Assembly (NCBI GenBank): GCA_029907255.1
Contig: JARYMF010000003.1
Location: 1-64,000, forward strand
Source of the DNA: Armatimonadota bacterium
GTDB taxonomy: Bacteria > Armatimonadota > UBA5829 > DTJY01
Reading direction: 5' to 3'
Length of the DNA stretch: 64,000 nucleotides
Numbering within the stretch: the first letter of the stretch is position 1; every line of letters starts with the position of its first letter. The translations under genes and the position numbers were made by a program. The notes beneath the pieces are model-generated. The model did no database searches and was not told where the DNA came from. It worked only from the letters and a program-made list of their open reading frames with translations. This document shows, piece after piece, positions 48,890 to 57,432 of the stretch.

Positions 48890-50605
48890 ATGTACGCCCT
48901 GGGAATTGATTTCGGCACAAATTCGGTTCGAGCATTAATAGCAGATGTGGAAACTGGCAAAGAAGTAGGGACATATGTTCACAATTACACGCGAGGTGTA
49001 GATGGCATTATCCTCGACGAGCGTGATTCGAACTTCGCTCGGCAGGATCCCCAGGAATATGTTGAAGGGTTAGAAGCATCGGTCCGCGGGGCGATAAGGG
49101 AAGCTGAACGTGTTAGTGGTTTTAGTGCCAAGAAAATTATTGGTATTGGCATTGATACAACTGGAAGCACGCCAATACCGGTAGATTCAAATGGAATGCC
49201 TCTTTCTTTTAATAAGAAGTTTGCGGATAATCCAAATGCCTATGCATGGCTATGGAAAGATCATACGAGTCATGAAGAAGCCTCGATAATCACAGCAAGG
49301 GCGAGAGAATCATCAATAGACTACACAAAATATTCCGGCGGCGTTTATTCATCCGAATGGTTTTTTTCAAAAATACTTCATTTAGCTAATACTGACCCAG
49401 AAGTTTATGAAGCGGCTTCCAGCTTTGTTGAACACTGTGATTGGATGCCGGCTCTTATTGTTGGAGATACAAACCCAAAATGCATTCTCCGCAGTCGTTG
49501 TGCTGCTGGGCATAAAGCGATGTGGAATGCCGAATGGGGTGGTTTGCCTCCACAAGAGTTTTGGTCGGCCGTCAGTCCGAAGCTTGATGGGATAGTCGAC
49601 AAGCTTTACAGAGATACCTATACGTCTAATACGAAAGTTGGCGGGTTGTGCAAAGAATGGGCTGATAAGCTTGGTTTACAAAAGGGAATTGCCGTAGCCG
49701 TTGGAGCGTTCGATGCACACATGGGCGCAGTTGGCGCGGGAATCAAACCCGGCACACTTGTAAAAATCATGGGGACATCCACGTGCGACATGATGGTTGT
49801 CCCATCTAGTGAGCTTAATACTCAAATAAAAGGCATATGTGGCCAGGTAGATGGCAGCATAGTTCCAGGGATGATTGGGCTAGAGGCAGGCCAGTCGGCT
49901 GTCGGAGACATTTTTGCTTGGTACCGAGATCAAATTCGCTGGGGAGTAGAGAATCTTCTGCCGTCTAATTTGCCTGACCTTGCAAATATGGTGGATACTG
50001 CTAAGAAAACGGCTTTAGATATTCTAACAAAGCAAGCTTCAAAGCTACGTCCTGGCCAGTCTGGGCTTCTGGCGCTTGATTGGTTTAATGGAAATCGCAC
50101 TGTGCTTGTAGATCCGAATCTGACAGGCATGATAGTTGGGCTAACCTTGGGCACTAAGCCCGAGGAAATATTTATGGCGCTAATCGAAGCAACAGCATTC
50201 GGTGGGAAAGTAATTATGGAGCGCTTCCAAGAATATGGAATTGAAGTAGCTGACGTTATCACATGCGGTGGATTGGCGGAGCGTAATCCGTTCCTTATGC
50301 AGATATACGCAGACGTGACTGGCAGGCCAATGAAGGTTTCGCGTTCGTCTCAGACATGTGCATTAGGCTCAGCGATGTTTGGAGCGGTTGCTGCAGGTTA
50401 TTTTTCAAATGTAGAAGAAGCTCAGGCAAAAATGAGCCATCTCAAAGATATTGTTTATAAACCTAATCCTGAGCACCGGAAGACTTACGATGCGCTTTTC
50501 TCGCTCTATCGCAAGCTCCATGATTCATTTGGAACGCCTCAACATTCAGAAAACTTATTCAGCGTAATGAAGGAATTGTTGGAAATAAAACGGTCAGTTG
50601 TCTAA
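48890..50605 (+). CDS. araB: ribulokinase
   Basis: 571 residues of the FGGY kinase family, the length expected for AraB. 'ALGIDFGTNSVRALIADVET' is phosphate motif 1. 'YVHNYTRGVDGI', 'GIGIDTTGSTPIPVDSNGMP', 'AYAWLWKDHTSHEEA' and 'SSEWFFSKILHL' are typical of ribulokinase. 'MGTSTCDMMV' and 'GQSAVGDIFAWY' and the FGGY-type 'ALDWFNGNRTVLVDPNLTGM' follow. It phosphorylates L-ribulose for AraD. GGTAGGAGGTATCC precedes the ATG. Confidence 0.95.
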   Translation: MYALGIDFGTNSVRALIADVETGKEVGTYVHNYTRGVDGIILDERDSNFARQDPQEYVEGLEASVRGAIREAERVSGFSAKKIIGIGIDTTGSTPIPVDSNGMPLSFNKKFADNPNAYAWLWKDHTSHEEASIITARARESSIDYTKYSGGVYSSEWFFSKILHLANTDPEVYEAASSFVEHCDWMPALIVGDTNPKCILRSRCAAGHKAMWNAEWGGLPPQEFWSAVSPKLDGIVDKLYRDTYTSNTKVGGLCKEWADKLGLQKGIAVAVGAFDAHMGAVGAGIKPGTLVKIMGTSTCDMMVVPSSELNTQIKGICGQVDGSIVPGMIGLEAGQSAVGDIFAWYRDQIRWGVENLLPSNLPDLANMVDTAKKTALDILTKQASKLRPGQSGLLALDWFNGNRTVLVDPNLTGMIVGLTLGTKPEEIFMALIEATAFGGKVIMERFQEYGIEVADVITCGGLAERNPFLMQIYADVTGRPMKVSRSSQTCALGSAMFGAVAAGYFSNVEEAQAKMSHLKDIVYKPNPEHRKTYDALFSLYRKLHDSFGTPQHSENLFSVMKELLEIKRSVV

Positions 50606-50676
50606 AAATACTATTTTTATTGAATAGAAATTTGGCAACCGGTTCAGAAACTTTTGCTAATAATTTGAATATAATT

Positions 50677-51825
50677 TTACGCATCATACCGTTTGCTAAG
50701 CATTCTATAGTAAACGTCTAACGTTTGTTCTACCATACGGTCTACCGAGAACTTTTCCTTTACGGTTTGCTTACCATTGGCTGCAAGCTTCTGGGCTAGC
50801 TCTTTGTCGGTTAAAAGACGCACGACCGCATCAGCAAGCGCATCTGGGTCTTTCACTGGGATGAGAAGACCGTTGACGCCATCTTCGATTATTTCAGGAG
50901 TGCCACCGCAGTTAGTGCCGACAACTGGTTTCCCGGCTGCCATTCCTTCGATAAGCGCGTTACAGCACCCTTCTAGATATGACGGTGAGACGAGAACATC
51001 TGTTGCTGCTAGAATATCCGCTATATCTGTGCGAAAACCAGCTAATATGATTTTGTCTACAAGTTTCATTTCCTGTATTCGTTTTTCTATCGTTGGACGA
51101 TATATGCCGTCGCCAACTACCAGAACCTTAGCCGCTGGAACTTTCGCAAGTATTAGCGGAAAGGCATCAAGGAGGGTGTCATAGCCCTTTCTGGGTTCAA
51201 TATGGGCTATGATGGTAATGATTCTATCTTCAGGTTTTAACTTGAATTCCTTTCGAATTTTATCGGCATCTCCTGTATGCTGCCACAACGAATCGTGGAC
51301 TGAGCTGTGAATCGTGGTGATTCTTTCCGGTGGAATTCCGATGCCAGTGAGAACATTTTTTACACCATCCGAAACTGATATTATGTGATCATAGAAGTGG
51401 TGATACTTAAATCTGGCAAGCGCTCCATTTATGGGATTGTCCATGCGCCTGGAGAGGATAATCAATGGCACCCTAGCGATTCGCCCTGCAATTCCGCCAA
51501 GAACATGGGCATGCGAACCTTGAAGATGGACTACGTCGGGTTTGAACTGCTTGAAAAGAAAAGCCAAGCTGGTTAAGGCAAGTAAGTCCCATTCGCCACG
51601 CATTTTAACTTCGGTGACTGGAATACCTTCATTTTTCGCATGTTTAGCCAAGGGTACATCAGGTGGACAAACTATTCGTGAATCATGGCCACGCTTGATT
51701 TGACCGGTTGCGGTATATATGATTTGATGCTGGCTACCACGCCAATACTTGCCTGTGTCAACGTGAATAATCCGCAATTTACGAGGTTTTATCTCTGCCG
51801 CTAGAGATGGTTCTGCATGATTCAT
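50677..51825 (-). CDS. glycosyltransferase family 4 protein
   Basis: 382 residues with the GT-B fold. The N-terminal domain has 'VVHLQGSHAHVLGGIAGRIA', and the C-terminal domain has 'IITIIAHIEPRKGYDTLLDA', 'VLVVGDGIYRPTIEKRI' and the nucleotide-sugar motif 'VSPSYLEGCCNALIEGMAAG' with the E-x7-E pattern. AGGAGAACACAGCG precedes the ATG. Its first 47 bases overlap the end of the upstream GT9 gene, showing a common operon. Together they probably add sugars to the lipopolysaccharide core or a related envelope glycan. Confidence 0.93.
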   Translation of the reverse strand: MNHAEPSLAAEIKPRKLRIIHVDTGKYWRGSQHQIIYTATGQIKRGHDSRIVCPPDVPLAKHAKNEGIPVTEVKMRGEWDLLALTSLAFLFKQFKPDVVHLQGSHAHVLGGIAGRIARVPLIILSRRMDNPINGALARFKYHHFYDHIISVSDGVKNVLTGIGIPPERITTIHSSVHDSLWQHTGDADKIRKEFKLKPEDRIITIIAHIEPRKGYDTLLDAFPLILAKVPAAKVLVVGDGIYRPTIEKRIQEMKLVDKIILAGFRTDIADILAATDVLVSPSYLEGCCNALIEGMAAGKPVVGTNCGGTPEIIEDGVNGLLIPVKDPDALADAVVRLLTDKELAQKLAANGKQTVKEKFSVDRMVEQTLDVYYRMLSKRYDA

Positions 51826-52874
51826 CGCTGTGTTCTCCTAAAAGGATTGCTTTCACGATTGTTGCAACTTCATTTGGCTGTACCGCGCTCATACATTTGA
51901 AATCATAGCATTTTGGCTTTTTCTTACAGCAGGGAATGCAGGGCAGGTCTGCTACTATAGGCGTAAAGTTCTGGAAAGTTGTCAAATAGCGCCAGCGAGT
52001 GGGTCCAAATATCCCAATAGATTGTTTGCCAAGTGCAAGTGCTATGTGGAGAAGACCCGAATCGAGGCCCACTACGATATCTGCCATATCAATGACTGCT
52101 GCTGCCTGCTGTAATGTTGTTTGACCCGCGAGGTTTAATATTGGCACACCTGCATCATTGGATATTCTTTCTATTTGCGGGGAATCCGTTGGAGCACCGA
52201 GTGCTAGTATATGGCCTTTGTCTGCGATAAGTCTTGCAAGTTCTGCCCAATGCGGTATTGGCCATGTTTTATGCGGCCATGTCGACACTGGACATATTGC
52301 AATAATGGTTTTTTTTGCTGTCACTAACAAGTTTTTCAAGCAAGCGATTTGCATATTCCCGACTATCTGGCGACACGGGAACATAGGTTTGCGTGTTATT
52401 TGACTTTATGCCAAGTGGCTGAAGGGCATCAAGATATCGCTGTGGGCCTCTATTATTGGAGGAACAAATGACATTATAAGCAAAGCGGCTTCCCTCACGT
52501 GCATCCGCAAATCCAATTCTAATTTTTGCACCTGACGACAATACGCACAAGGCGCTTCGAAATAGGCCCTGCAAATCTATAACTATGTCAAACCTATGTG
52601 ACCGGATATCCCGAAAAAGCCGAATTTTTTTGCGAAGTAACCGCGCCTCTCCTAAGATATCGTTATTGTTCCCAGATGGTTTTTCCCAAACAAGTAATTC
52701 GTCTATCCATGGATTGCCATCTAGCACACCTAAGCATTTATTGGCTATAACCCACGCAATATGAGCGTCAGGCATTGCCTCTTTAATGGCGCGCGCCACT
52801 GGTGTTGCCATAACTACATCGCCGATTGAGCTCATTTTGCATATAAGAATTTTTGGACTTTTTAGCGTTTGCAT
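51779..52874 (-). pseudogene. GT9 heptosyltransferase-type gene split by a frameshift at an A8 run
   Basis: Two overlapping frames together give one complete GT9 (heptosyltransferase-like) protein of about 364 residues. The N-terminal half (52874 to about 52312) starts 'ILICKMSSIGDVVMATPVAR' and includes 'RFDIVIDLQGLFRSAL'. The C-terminal half (about 52312 to 51779) continues with 'TIIAICPVSTWPHKTWP', 'DIVVGLDSGLLHIALALG' and 'IGIFGPTRWRYL'. The join is a run of eight A on the minus strand (52309-52316); with seven A the frame is continuous through 'SDSKKTIIAICPV'. This may be a sequencing error, a real mutation, slippage or phase variation. If intact, it would work in outer-membrane glycan assembly with the downstream GT4. 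Confidence 0.85.
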
Positions 52875-52976
52875 TGCAAGAATATTACTTCCTTAATAAA
52901 AAGCTTTCAAGCCTAAATCTAATGCTTCATCTTAATTTTGACACTGCTTTGCGCAATTAAAACAAGGTTTTTACCT

Positions 52977-53005
52977 TTGTTTATTAAATATCTGTTTGCT
53001 ATAAT
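52977..53005 (+). promoter_or_regulatory. promoter of the second GH39-like gene
   Basis: TTGTTT (52977-52982), a 17-base spacer and TATAAT (53000-53005) with an extended TG two bases before. The start site would be near 53012, 32 bases before the ATG and upstream of GAGGAGGC. Confidence 0.6.
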
Positions 53006-53043
53006 TCCACCGAATTGCGGGCAACCTTGAGGAGGCTGATGTC

Positions 53044-54966
53044 ATGAGCCGATTGGTAGTTTTGCTTCCCCTTTTTATAATGCTGTCGCAGAAACACTGT
53101 GCTATTGCAGATGCGCCTCAAAATTCGAATTCTCCATTTGGCGTAATTTGCTCTTGGAATGGTATTGAAGATGCTGGAATTAAATGGGTGCGATGTGGGG
53201 CGGGATGTTCAGCGCTTGATTGGGGTGCTATCAATAAAGCACCAGGAGTTTTTGAATGGAGCAATGCTGATAGTGAGATCAGGGACATTTGCGATAGATT
53301 AAAAGCTGATATTTTGGTAATTCTTGGCTATACGCCGGAGTGGGCGTCTTCTGGTCCAAACAAGGAACCGTCTTATCCTCCAAGAAACCTCTCCGATTGG
53401 TCAAACTTCGTTGGACGCATAGTCAGCCGATATAAGAATCGAATCAAATATTGGGAAGTATGGAATGAACCTGATATCGGGTTTTGGCAAGGAACAGTCG
53501 AGCAGTATGCTGACTTGGTGAAAAGTGCCTATGTTGCAGCAAAGAGGGCCGACCCTGATTGCAAGATTGTTTTAGGCGGTACTGCTGGTGTCAATCTTCC
53601 CTTTATTGAACAGATTTATGAACAAGGAGTTGGGCAATATTTTGATATATTGGCGGTTCACCCTTACCAATGGGGCGATATTTTTGATGATAGATGGTTT
53701 AATAGTCAGCTTCGGGATCTCCGCCAGCTGATGCAAAAATGGGGCGATGGTCATAAGGAAATTTGGTTGACAGAGCTTGGATGGTCTACAGGCGACAAAA
53801 GCATCACTGAGGAGGTGCAGGCTAGGTTATTAGCACAAGCAATGATTACCGCTTACACGCTCACCGATGTCAATGTCACAAAGTATTTCTGGTTCTGCGT
53901 TAAGGATTGGGGAGGCCCAGGTTATGGATTAATAAGGCCTGATGGAAGCCGTAAGCCAGCGTTTAATGCATATAGAACAGTTATTAGCGCTTTGAAAGAT
54001 GCTGAATATCTTTATTCTATTCCGAACGACAATTTGCGATGCCATATGTTTTGCAAACAAGGAAGGGAAATGCTTGCTGTTTGGTCACCAGATAGGGAAA
54101 CCCATGAGTTTAAATTGCCTTCTGCCCACCAATGGGAGAAGCTAATGCATATAGGTGGCAAGCTTGAATATCTCGATTTGACAAGGACTTCAATTAAAAT
54201 AAGCTCAGAGCCAGTGTTTATCTTTGGCAAAAACAAAGTTGAAGCTCGGAAGCGGATTTATGAAGAGAAAGCCTTGGAAGATGTAAGGAAAGATGTGTGG
54301 TACAGCATTCAGGTCCCGCAAGGCACATCTAGGTTGTGGATTGATAAAAGTGAGAAAAGGTTGCCTGCAATAAAAATCATTGTGCACAATGATTCGCCAA
54401 AACCTGTTAAAGTGGCGTTTAAGGTGCAAATTGGTAGGTTCACCAGAATTGTCCGACATAAAGAGCCCATAAGGCCAGGTGAAGCTGTGTTGATTCCTTT
54501 AGTTTTCCTTTTGCCCTCTACTTGCAAGACTGGCTTGGAAACGCTTGAGATAAGTGGCACTGCTGATGGAAAGCGAATTCCCACAACGAGAATGAATGTT
54601 CGCATATCAAATGGGCCTGTAATTGAATTTCTGGCAAATAGTACGGTTGAGCGTGGGTATATTATAGAAGACCAGGGAAGCGGGTGTGCTCCAAGCGTTA
54701 GGTTTGGTGGGACGTGGACATACAAATTTAACCTAGAGAATTGTAGATCTGCTTCTGTCGACCTTTGCGTCGGAGCCCACAATGCTAATGAGTGGAAAGT
54801 GCTCATATCGCGTGACCAAAGAACCTGGGATATTGCACTTTCTGGAAAGAGCAATCGAAGCTGGCACTCTGTCGATTTGTCTCCATACGTAGGTGGTCCA
54901 ATATTCTTAAAATTTGAAGGAAAAGACCAGCAGCTAAGCGAGCTTGTGCTTGCTATGAACCGCTAG
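53044..54966 (+). CDS. secreted GH39-like glycoside hydrolase (clan GH-A)
   Basis: 640 residues with a signal peptide (LVVLLPLFIMLSQKHCAIA). The TIM barrel has the acid/base motif 'YWEVWNEPDIGFW' (Glu 142) and nucleophile motif 'WLTELGWSTG' (Glu 244), and matches the layout of the protein at 2605-4179, including 'ADPDCKIVLGGTAG' and 'ILAVHPYQW'. From about residue 420 there are extra beta domains, ending in a C-terminal module with 'SVDLCVGAHNANEWKVLISR' that may bind carbohydrate. GAGGAGGC lies about 7 bases before the ATG. The substrate is unknown; secreted action on plant or microbial polysaccharide is likely. Confidence 0.8.
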   Translation: MSRLVVLLPLFIMLSQKHCAIADAPQNSNSPFGVICSWNGIEDAGIKWVRCGAGCSALDWGAINKAPGVFEWSNADSEIRDICDRLKADILVILGYTPEWASSGPNKEPSYPPRNLSDWSNFVGRIVSRYKNRIKYWEVWNEPDIGFWQGTVEQYADLVKSAYVAAKRADPDCKIVLGGTAGVNLPFIEQIYEQGVGQYFDILAVHPYQWGDIFDDRWFNSQLRDLRQLMQKWGDGHKEIWLTELGWSTGDKSITEEVQARLLAQAMITAYTLTDVNVTKYFWFCVKDWGGPGYGLIRPDGSRKPAFNAYRTVISALKDAEYLYSIPNDNLRCHMFCKQGREMLAVWSPDRETHEFKLPSAHQWEKLMHIGGKLEYLDLTRTSIKISSEPVFIFGKNKVEARKRIYEEKALEDVRKDVWYSIQVPQGTSRLWIDKSEKRLPAIKIIVHNDSPKPVKVAFKVQIGRFTRIVRHKEPIRPGEAVLIPLVFLLPSTCKTGLETLEISGTADGKRIPTTRMNVRISNGPVIEFLANSTVERGYIIEDQGSGCAPSVRFGGTWTYKFNLENCRSASVDLCVGAHNANEWKVLISRDQRTWDIALSGKSNRSWHSVDLSPYVGGPIFLKFEGKDQQLSELVLAMNR

Positions 54967-55006
54967 TAATCCGGCAACTGGCGCCTAACGGCTTGTTTTG
55001 GTTGCA

Positions 55007-55035
55007 TTGTTATTATATAGGTGGTTTGGTATAAT
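55007..55035 (+). promoter_or_regulatory. promoter of the TPR-nadK-recN gene run
   Basis: TTGTTA (55007-55012), a 17-base spacer and TATAAT (55030-55035). The start would be near 55042, 34 bases before the TTG start codon of the TPR gene. Confidence 0.6.
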
Positions 55036-55075
55036 ACCTTAATACTTTAAGTTTGGAATTACAGGAGGTGGGCAG

Positions 55076-56524
55076 TTGAAACGACCTATTCCCATCCTTG
55101 CAATTTTGTTTTTATGTCTGCAGGTTGTTGTTTTTGCACAAGAGACAACTGAGCCTGCAAGGGCAGACCGTTTCCAGGCGGCTTTGGATTATTACCAAAA
55201 AGGTGATATTCAATCGGCGATTACCGAATTGCAAACAGTTCTTAAGGACTCGCCTGATGATGCGCTCGCTTTGAGTTGGCTTGGGTTTCTATACTTGAAG
55301 CAGGGTCGTGCTGAAGATGCAATTCGGGAGCTAGAGAAGTCTGTAGAAAAAGCACACACGGCTGAGGCTTATAATAACCTTGGTAATGCTTATCTGGCAA
55401 AAGGTGATGTTGACAAGGCGATTAAGGCTTACGAAACCGTACTTTCGCTGGATTCGACAAGAACGGAGACGCTCCATAATCTCGCCAATCTTTTAATGAA
55501 ACAAAAACGCTTCGACGATGCTGAGAAGAGATACTTGCAGGTTGTTCAGGCTATCCCTAATGATGCTCGGATTTACACTAATTTAGGATATATTTATTTT
55601 CAAAGGTCAGAATGGGATAAGGCAGTTGATGCGTATCAAAAAGCCGCTTCTCTTGTTCCAGAAGATGCCCAGGCGCAGTTTAATCTTGGGCTGGCGTTGT
55701 ATAGGAAAGGTAATCAGGATGAGGCGGCTTTAGCTTTGGAAAAGTCGTTGGAACTTGACCCAACCAACTATTCAGCATACGTCACGCTTGGAGAAATATA
55801 TTTGAATAAAGGCTTGATTGATAAGGCGACTGCAAAATTCGCAAAAGCCTCAGAGCTTAGGCCTACGGAGTTTGTTCCACATCATAACCTCGCTGTTCTA
55901 TATGCGAAACAAGGTAACTACGATTTGGCAATACGTGAAGGGCAAGAAGCGTTGAAAATTCAGCCAAATGATCTAGGAGCTATAAATAATTTAGGCTGGA
56001 TTTACTATAAGAAAGGCGACTTTGAAAATGCAATTACGCAGTTTAAAAAAGCCATTTCAATAAACCGAAATTATGCAGTTGCGCACAGCAACCTTGCTGT
56101 AATTTATCAAGAAACAGGGAAAAAGTCAGAAGCTATTGCCAGCTGGTCTGAGGTTCTTCGAATAGAACCAAAGAACGTTACAGCCGCAGTCTCATTGGGT
56201 AACCTCCGCTTTGCTGCTGGCCAGTTGCGGCTTGCGGGTATTGCGTACAGGCAGGCATATAACAGCGATCCAACGAATCCTCATGCATTAAATGGCCTTG
56301 GGCTTGTAGCTGAGCGAACAGGTAAGCTTGATGAGGCAATTGAGTGGTATACAAAAGCTATTGCTGCCAACCCTAATTTTGCGATAGCTTACAATAACAT
56401 GGGCGTAGCATACGAAAAGAAAAAACTACGTGACCAGGCTCTCTCTTGTTATAAAAAAGCAGTAGAAATTGATCCGAACTATACCGACGCAAAAGCTAAT
56501 TTAAGCCGCTTAAGTGGTAAATAA
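55076..56524 (+). CDS. exported tetratricopeptide repeat protein
   Basis: 482 residues with a TTG start at 55076, supported by AGGAGGTG 6 bases upstream. A signal peptide (KRPIPILAILFLCLQVVVFAQ) is followed by about 13 consecutive 34-residue TPR units, of the form 'AEAYNNLGNAYLAKGDVDKA'. The repeats fill nearly the whole mature protein, leaving no catalytic domain. It is therefore a scaffold for protein-protein contact in the periplasm or on the outer membrane. It heads a co-directional run with nadK and recN, but a functional link to them is not obvious. Confidence 0.92.
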   Translation: MKRPIPILAILFLCLQVVVFAQETTEPARADRFQAALDYYQKGDIQSAITELQTVLKDSPDDALALSWLGFLYLKQGRAEDAIRELEKSVEKAHTAEAYNNLGNAYLAKGDVDKAIKAYETVLSLDSTRTETLHNLANLLMKQKRFDDAEKRYLQVVQAIPNDARIYTNLGYIYFQRSEWDKAVDAYQKAASLVPEDAQAQFNLGLALYRKGNQDEAALALEKSLELDPTNYSAYVTLGEIYLNKGLIDKATAKFAKASELRPTEFVPHHNLAVLYAKQGNYDLAIREGQEALKIQPNDLGAINNLGWIYYKKGDFENAITQFKKAISINRNYAVAHSNLAVIYQETGKKSEAIASWSEVLRIEPKNVTAAVSLGNLRFAAGQLRLAGIAYRQAYNSDPTNPHALNGLGLVAERTGKLDEAIEWYTKAIAANPNFAIAYNNMGVAYEKKKLRDQALSCYKKAVEIDPNYTDAKANLSRLSGK

Positions 56525-56558
56525 TTGCAAATCCGGTATTTATATCAAGAAGTGTATC

Positions 56559-57425
56559 ATGATATCTGTAGCGATTATTTTAAACCCAGAGATTGACACC
56601 GCACGCCGGCTTGGGCTCGAAATCGTAAATCTCCTCGAGAAACAGCGAGTGTTTGTAATTGCGGAGCATGATGCGGCATTGGCGATGGGACGACCGGACC
56701 TTTCACGTGCTGAAGAGGAGCTTGCAAAAACAGATTTTGCCGTGGTTTTGGGTGGAGATGGAACATTGCTTCGCGCAAGTCGAATAATGACTCCGCATGG
56801 CGTACCTATGCTTGGCATACGATTGGGCAAGTTTGGTTTTTTGACCGATGTCGAACCGTGCGATGCTCGTGCGGCCGTGTTGCGCATGCTGAACGGAGAA
56901 TACACAATTGACGAGCGGATGGTTTTGCGGACGGATGTGCGCCGTGATGGAAAGCGTATAGAACACTGGTTTGCCTTAAATGATGTTGTAGTAGCAAAGG
57001 GTCCACTTGCCCGAATGCTTAGGCTCGGTACATGCGTCTCAGAGAAGTATATATCCACTTATGCTGCAGATGGCATAATTATTGCATCACCAACTGGCTC
57101 AACGGCATATTCTCTTTCAGCTGGCGGCCCAATAGTAGCACCAGACTTGAACGTTTTAATCGTAACCCCAATATGTCCACACACGCTGAGTGCAAGGTCT
57201 TTGGTTGTTTCCAATAAAGAGACAGTCCATGTGAAAGTTGAAAGCGACCCAGGGGATGTGGTTATGGTTACAGTAGATGGACAAGTAGGTATGCCACTGG
57301 AACCCGGCGACGAGGTAGTTGTTGGGGAAGCGCATGTGCGAGCAAAGCTGATTTCAGTGACACCTACTACCTTCTACGATAAACTACAAACTAGGTTGAA
57401 GTGGGGCGACCGTTTCGACCTGTGA
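56559..57425 (+). CDS. nadK: NAD kinase
   Basis: 288 residues from the ATG at 56559; an extension to 56514 overlaps the TPR gene and lacks family character. It phosphorylates NAD to NADP. 'FAVVLGGDGTLLRASRIM' is the diphosphate-binding GGDG motif, 'GIRLGKFGFLTDVEP' follows, 'ALNDVVVAKGPLARML' is the conserved NE/D region, and 'SPTGSTAYSLSAGGPIV' is the second glycine-rich signature. 'PICPHTLSARSLVVS' is typical. In Firmicutes nadK often lies next to recN as it does here, 7 bases upstream. Confidence 0.97.
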   Translation: MISVAIILNPEIDTARRLGLEIVNLLEKQRVFVIAEHDAALAMGRPDLSRAEEELAKTDFAVVLGGDGTLLRASRIMTPHGVPMLGIRLGKFGFLTDVEPCDARAAVLRMLNGEYTIDERMVLRTDVRRDGKRIEHWFALNDVVVAKGPLARMLRLGTCVSEKYISTYAADGIIIASPTGSTAYSLSAGGPIVAPDLNVLIVTPICPHTLSARSLVVSNKETVHVKVESDPGDVVMVTVDGQVGMPLEPGDEVVVGEAHVRAKLISVTPTTFYDKLQTRLKWGDRFDL

Positions 57426-57432
57426 TCTAATC

